In this document: positions 63,961-64,000 of the stretch, piece by piece
How positions within the stretch are numbered: position 1 is the first letter of the stretch
Layout: each line of letters begins with the position of its first letter
From: Vibrio sinus
GTDB lineage: Bacteria > Pseudomonadota > Gammaproteobacteria > Enterobacterales > Vibrionaceae
DNA length: 64,000 nucleotides
Assembly (NCBI RefSeq): GCF_023634645.1
Contig: NZ_JAMKMR010000012.1
Location: forward strand, 91,802 to 155,801
Direction: 5' to 3'
The notes under the pieces: model-generated
The model's database searches: none
The model's input: the letters and a program-made list of their open reading frames with translations, nothing else
Told to the model about the DNA's origin: nothing
Translations under genes and position numbers: made by a program

Positions 63961-64000
63961 GCACACATACCTATTAGCATAAGAAACCGTCAGTATGGCC

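Overview
The window reads as a Vibrio chromosome segment, most likely from the Harveyi clade and probably chromosome 2. This is inferred from the gene repertoire: an rbsDACBKR operon, many LysR-type regulators, two Hcp types, and a short repeat resembling those seen between Vibrio genes. I could not run any search, so the species is open. I saw no rRNA, tRNA, integrase, transposase or CRISPR array.

Layout. 1-6120: ribose uptake and phosphorylation operon rbsDACBKR, with a perfect RbsR-type operator upstream and two hairpins that punctuate rbsB. 6163-12075: mixed single genes (periplasmic binding protein, small Cys-rich protein, MFS exporter with divergent HTH regulator, YheO-like regulator, orphan NifQ-like protein, PilZ protein). 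12375-14642: an ammonium channel fused to HAMP and chemoreceptor signalling domains. 14738-20499: amino-acid permease, PLP aminotransferase, a YjiH-like membrane protein whose frame is broken in a T9 run, and a beta-hydroxyacid dehydrogenase. 20693-23666: three-gene ABC-2 exporter with a lipoprotein HlyD subunit. 24192-29281: DUF333 protein, a ParD-like/methionine aminopeptidase pair with an operator-like dyad, a GHSRG hydrolase resembling Legionella effectors, an NTF2-like protein and a methyltransferase. 29456-32187: ArnT-like glycosyltransferase and a shrunken GT2 relative. 32301-34857: LysR regulator facing a pirin/YcaC/small membrane protein operon.

35220-57844 is a type VI secretion locus in the order (orphan 35220)-tssA-B-C-hcp-E-F-G-vgrG-[DUF2169+pentapeptide, pentapeptide, DUF3540, DUF4150/PAAR-like]-tssJ-K-L-M-small membrane protein. 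Sheath, tube, baseplate, spike and membrane-complex genes are present. The locus contains no tssH/clpV, Fha, kinase/phosphatase or sigma-54 activator, and no recognisable toxin/immunity pair. The four-gene cassette sits between spike and membrane-complex genes and probably loads cargo on VgrG.

57888-63043 holds an SDR/LysR divergent pair, the glutathione-dependent formaldehyde detoxification genes (frmA, fghA) and a LysE/Lrp divergent pair. 63389-63907 is a second, different Hcp gene. Its upstream region carries a canonical sigma-54 -24/-12 element preceded by three tandem 19-bp dyads that look like activator sites, which suggests control by a VasH-type activator and a second T6SS elsewhere in the genome.
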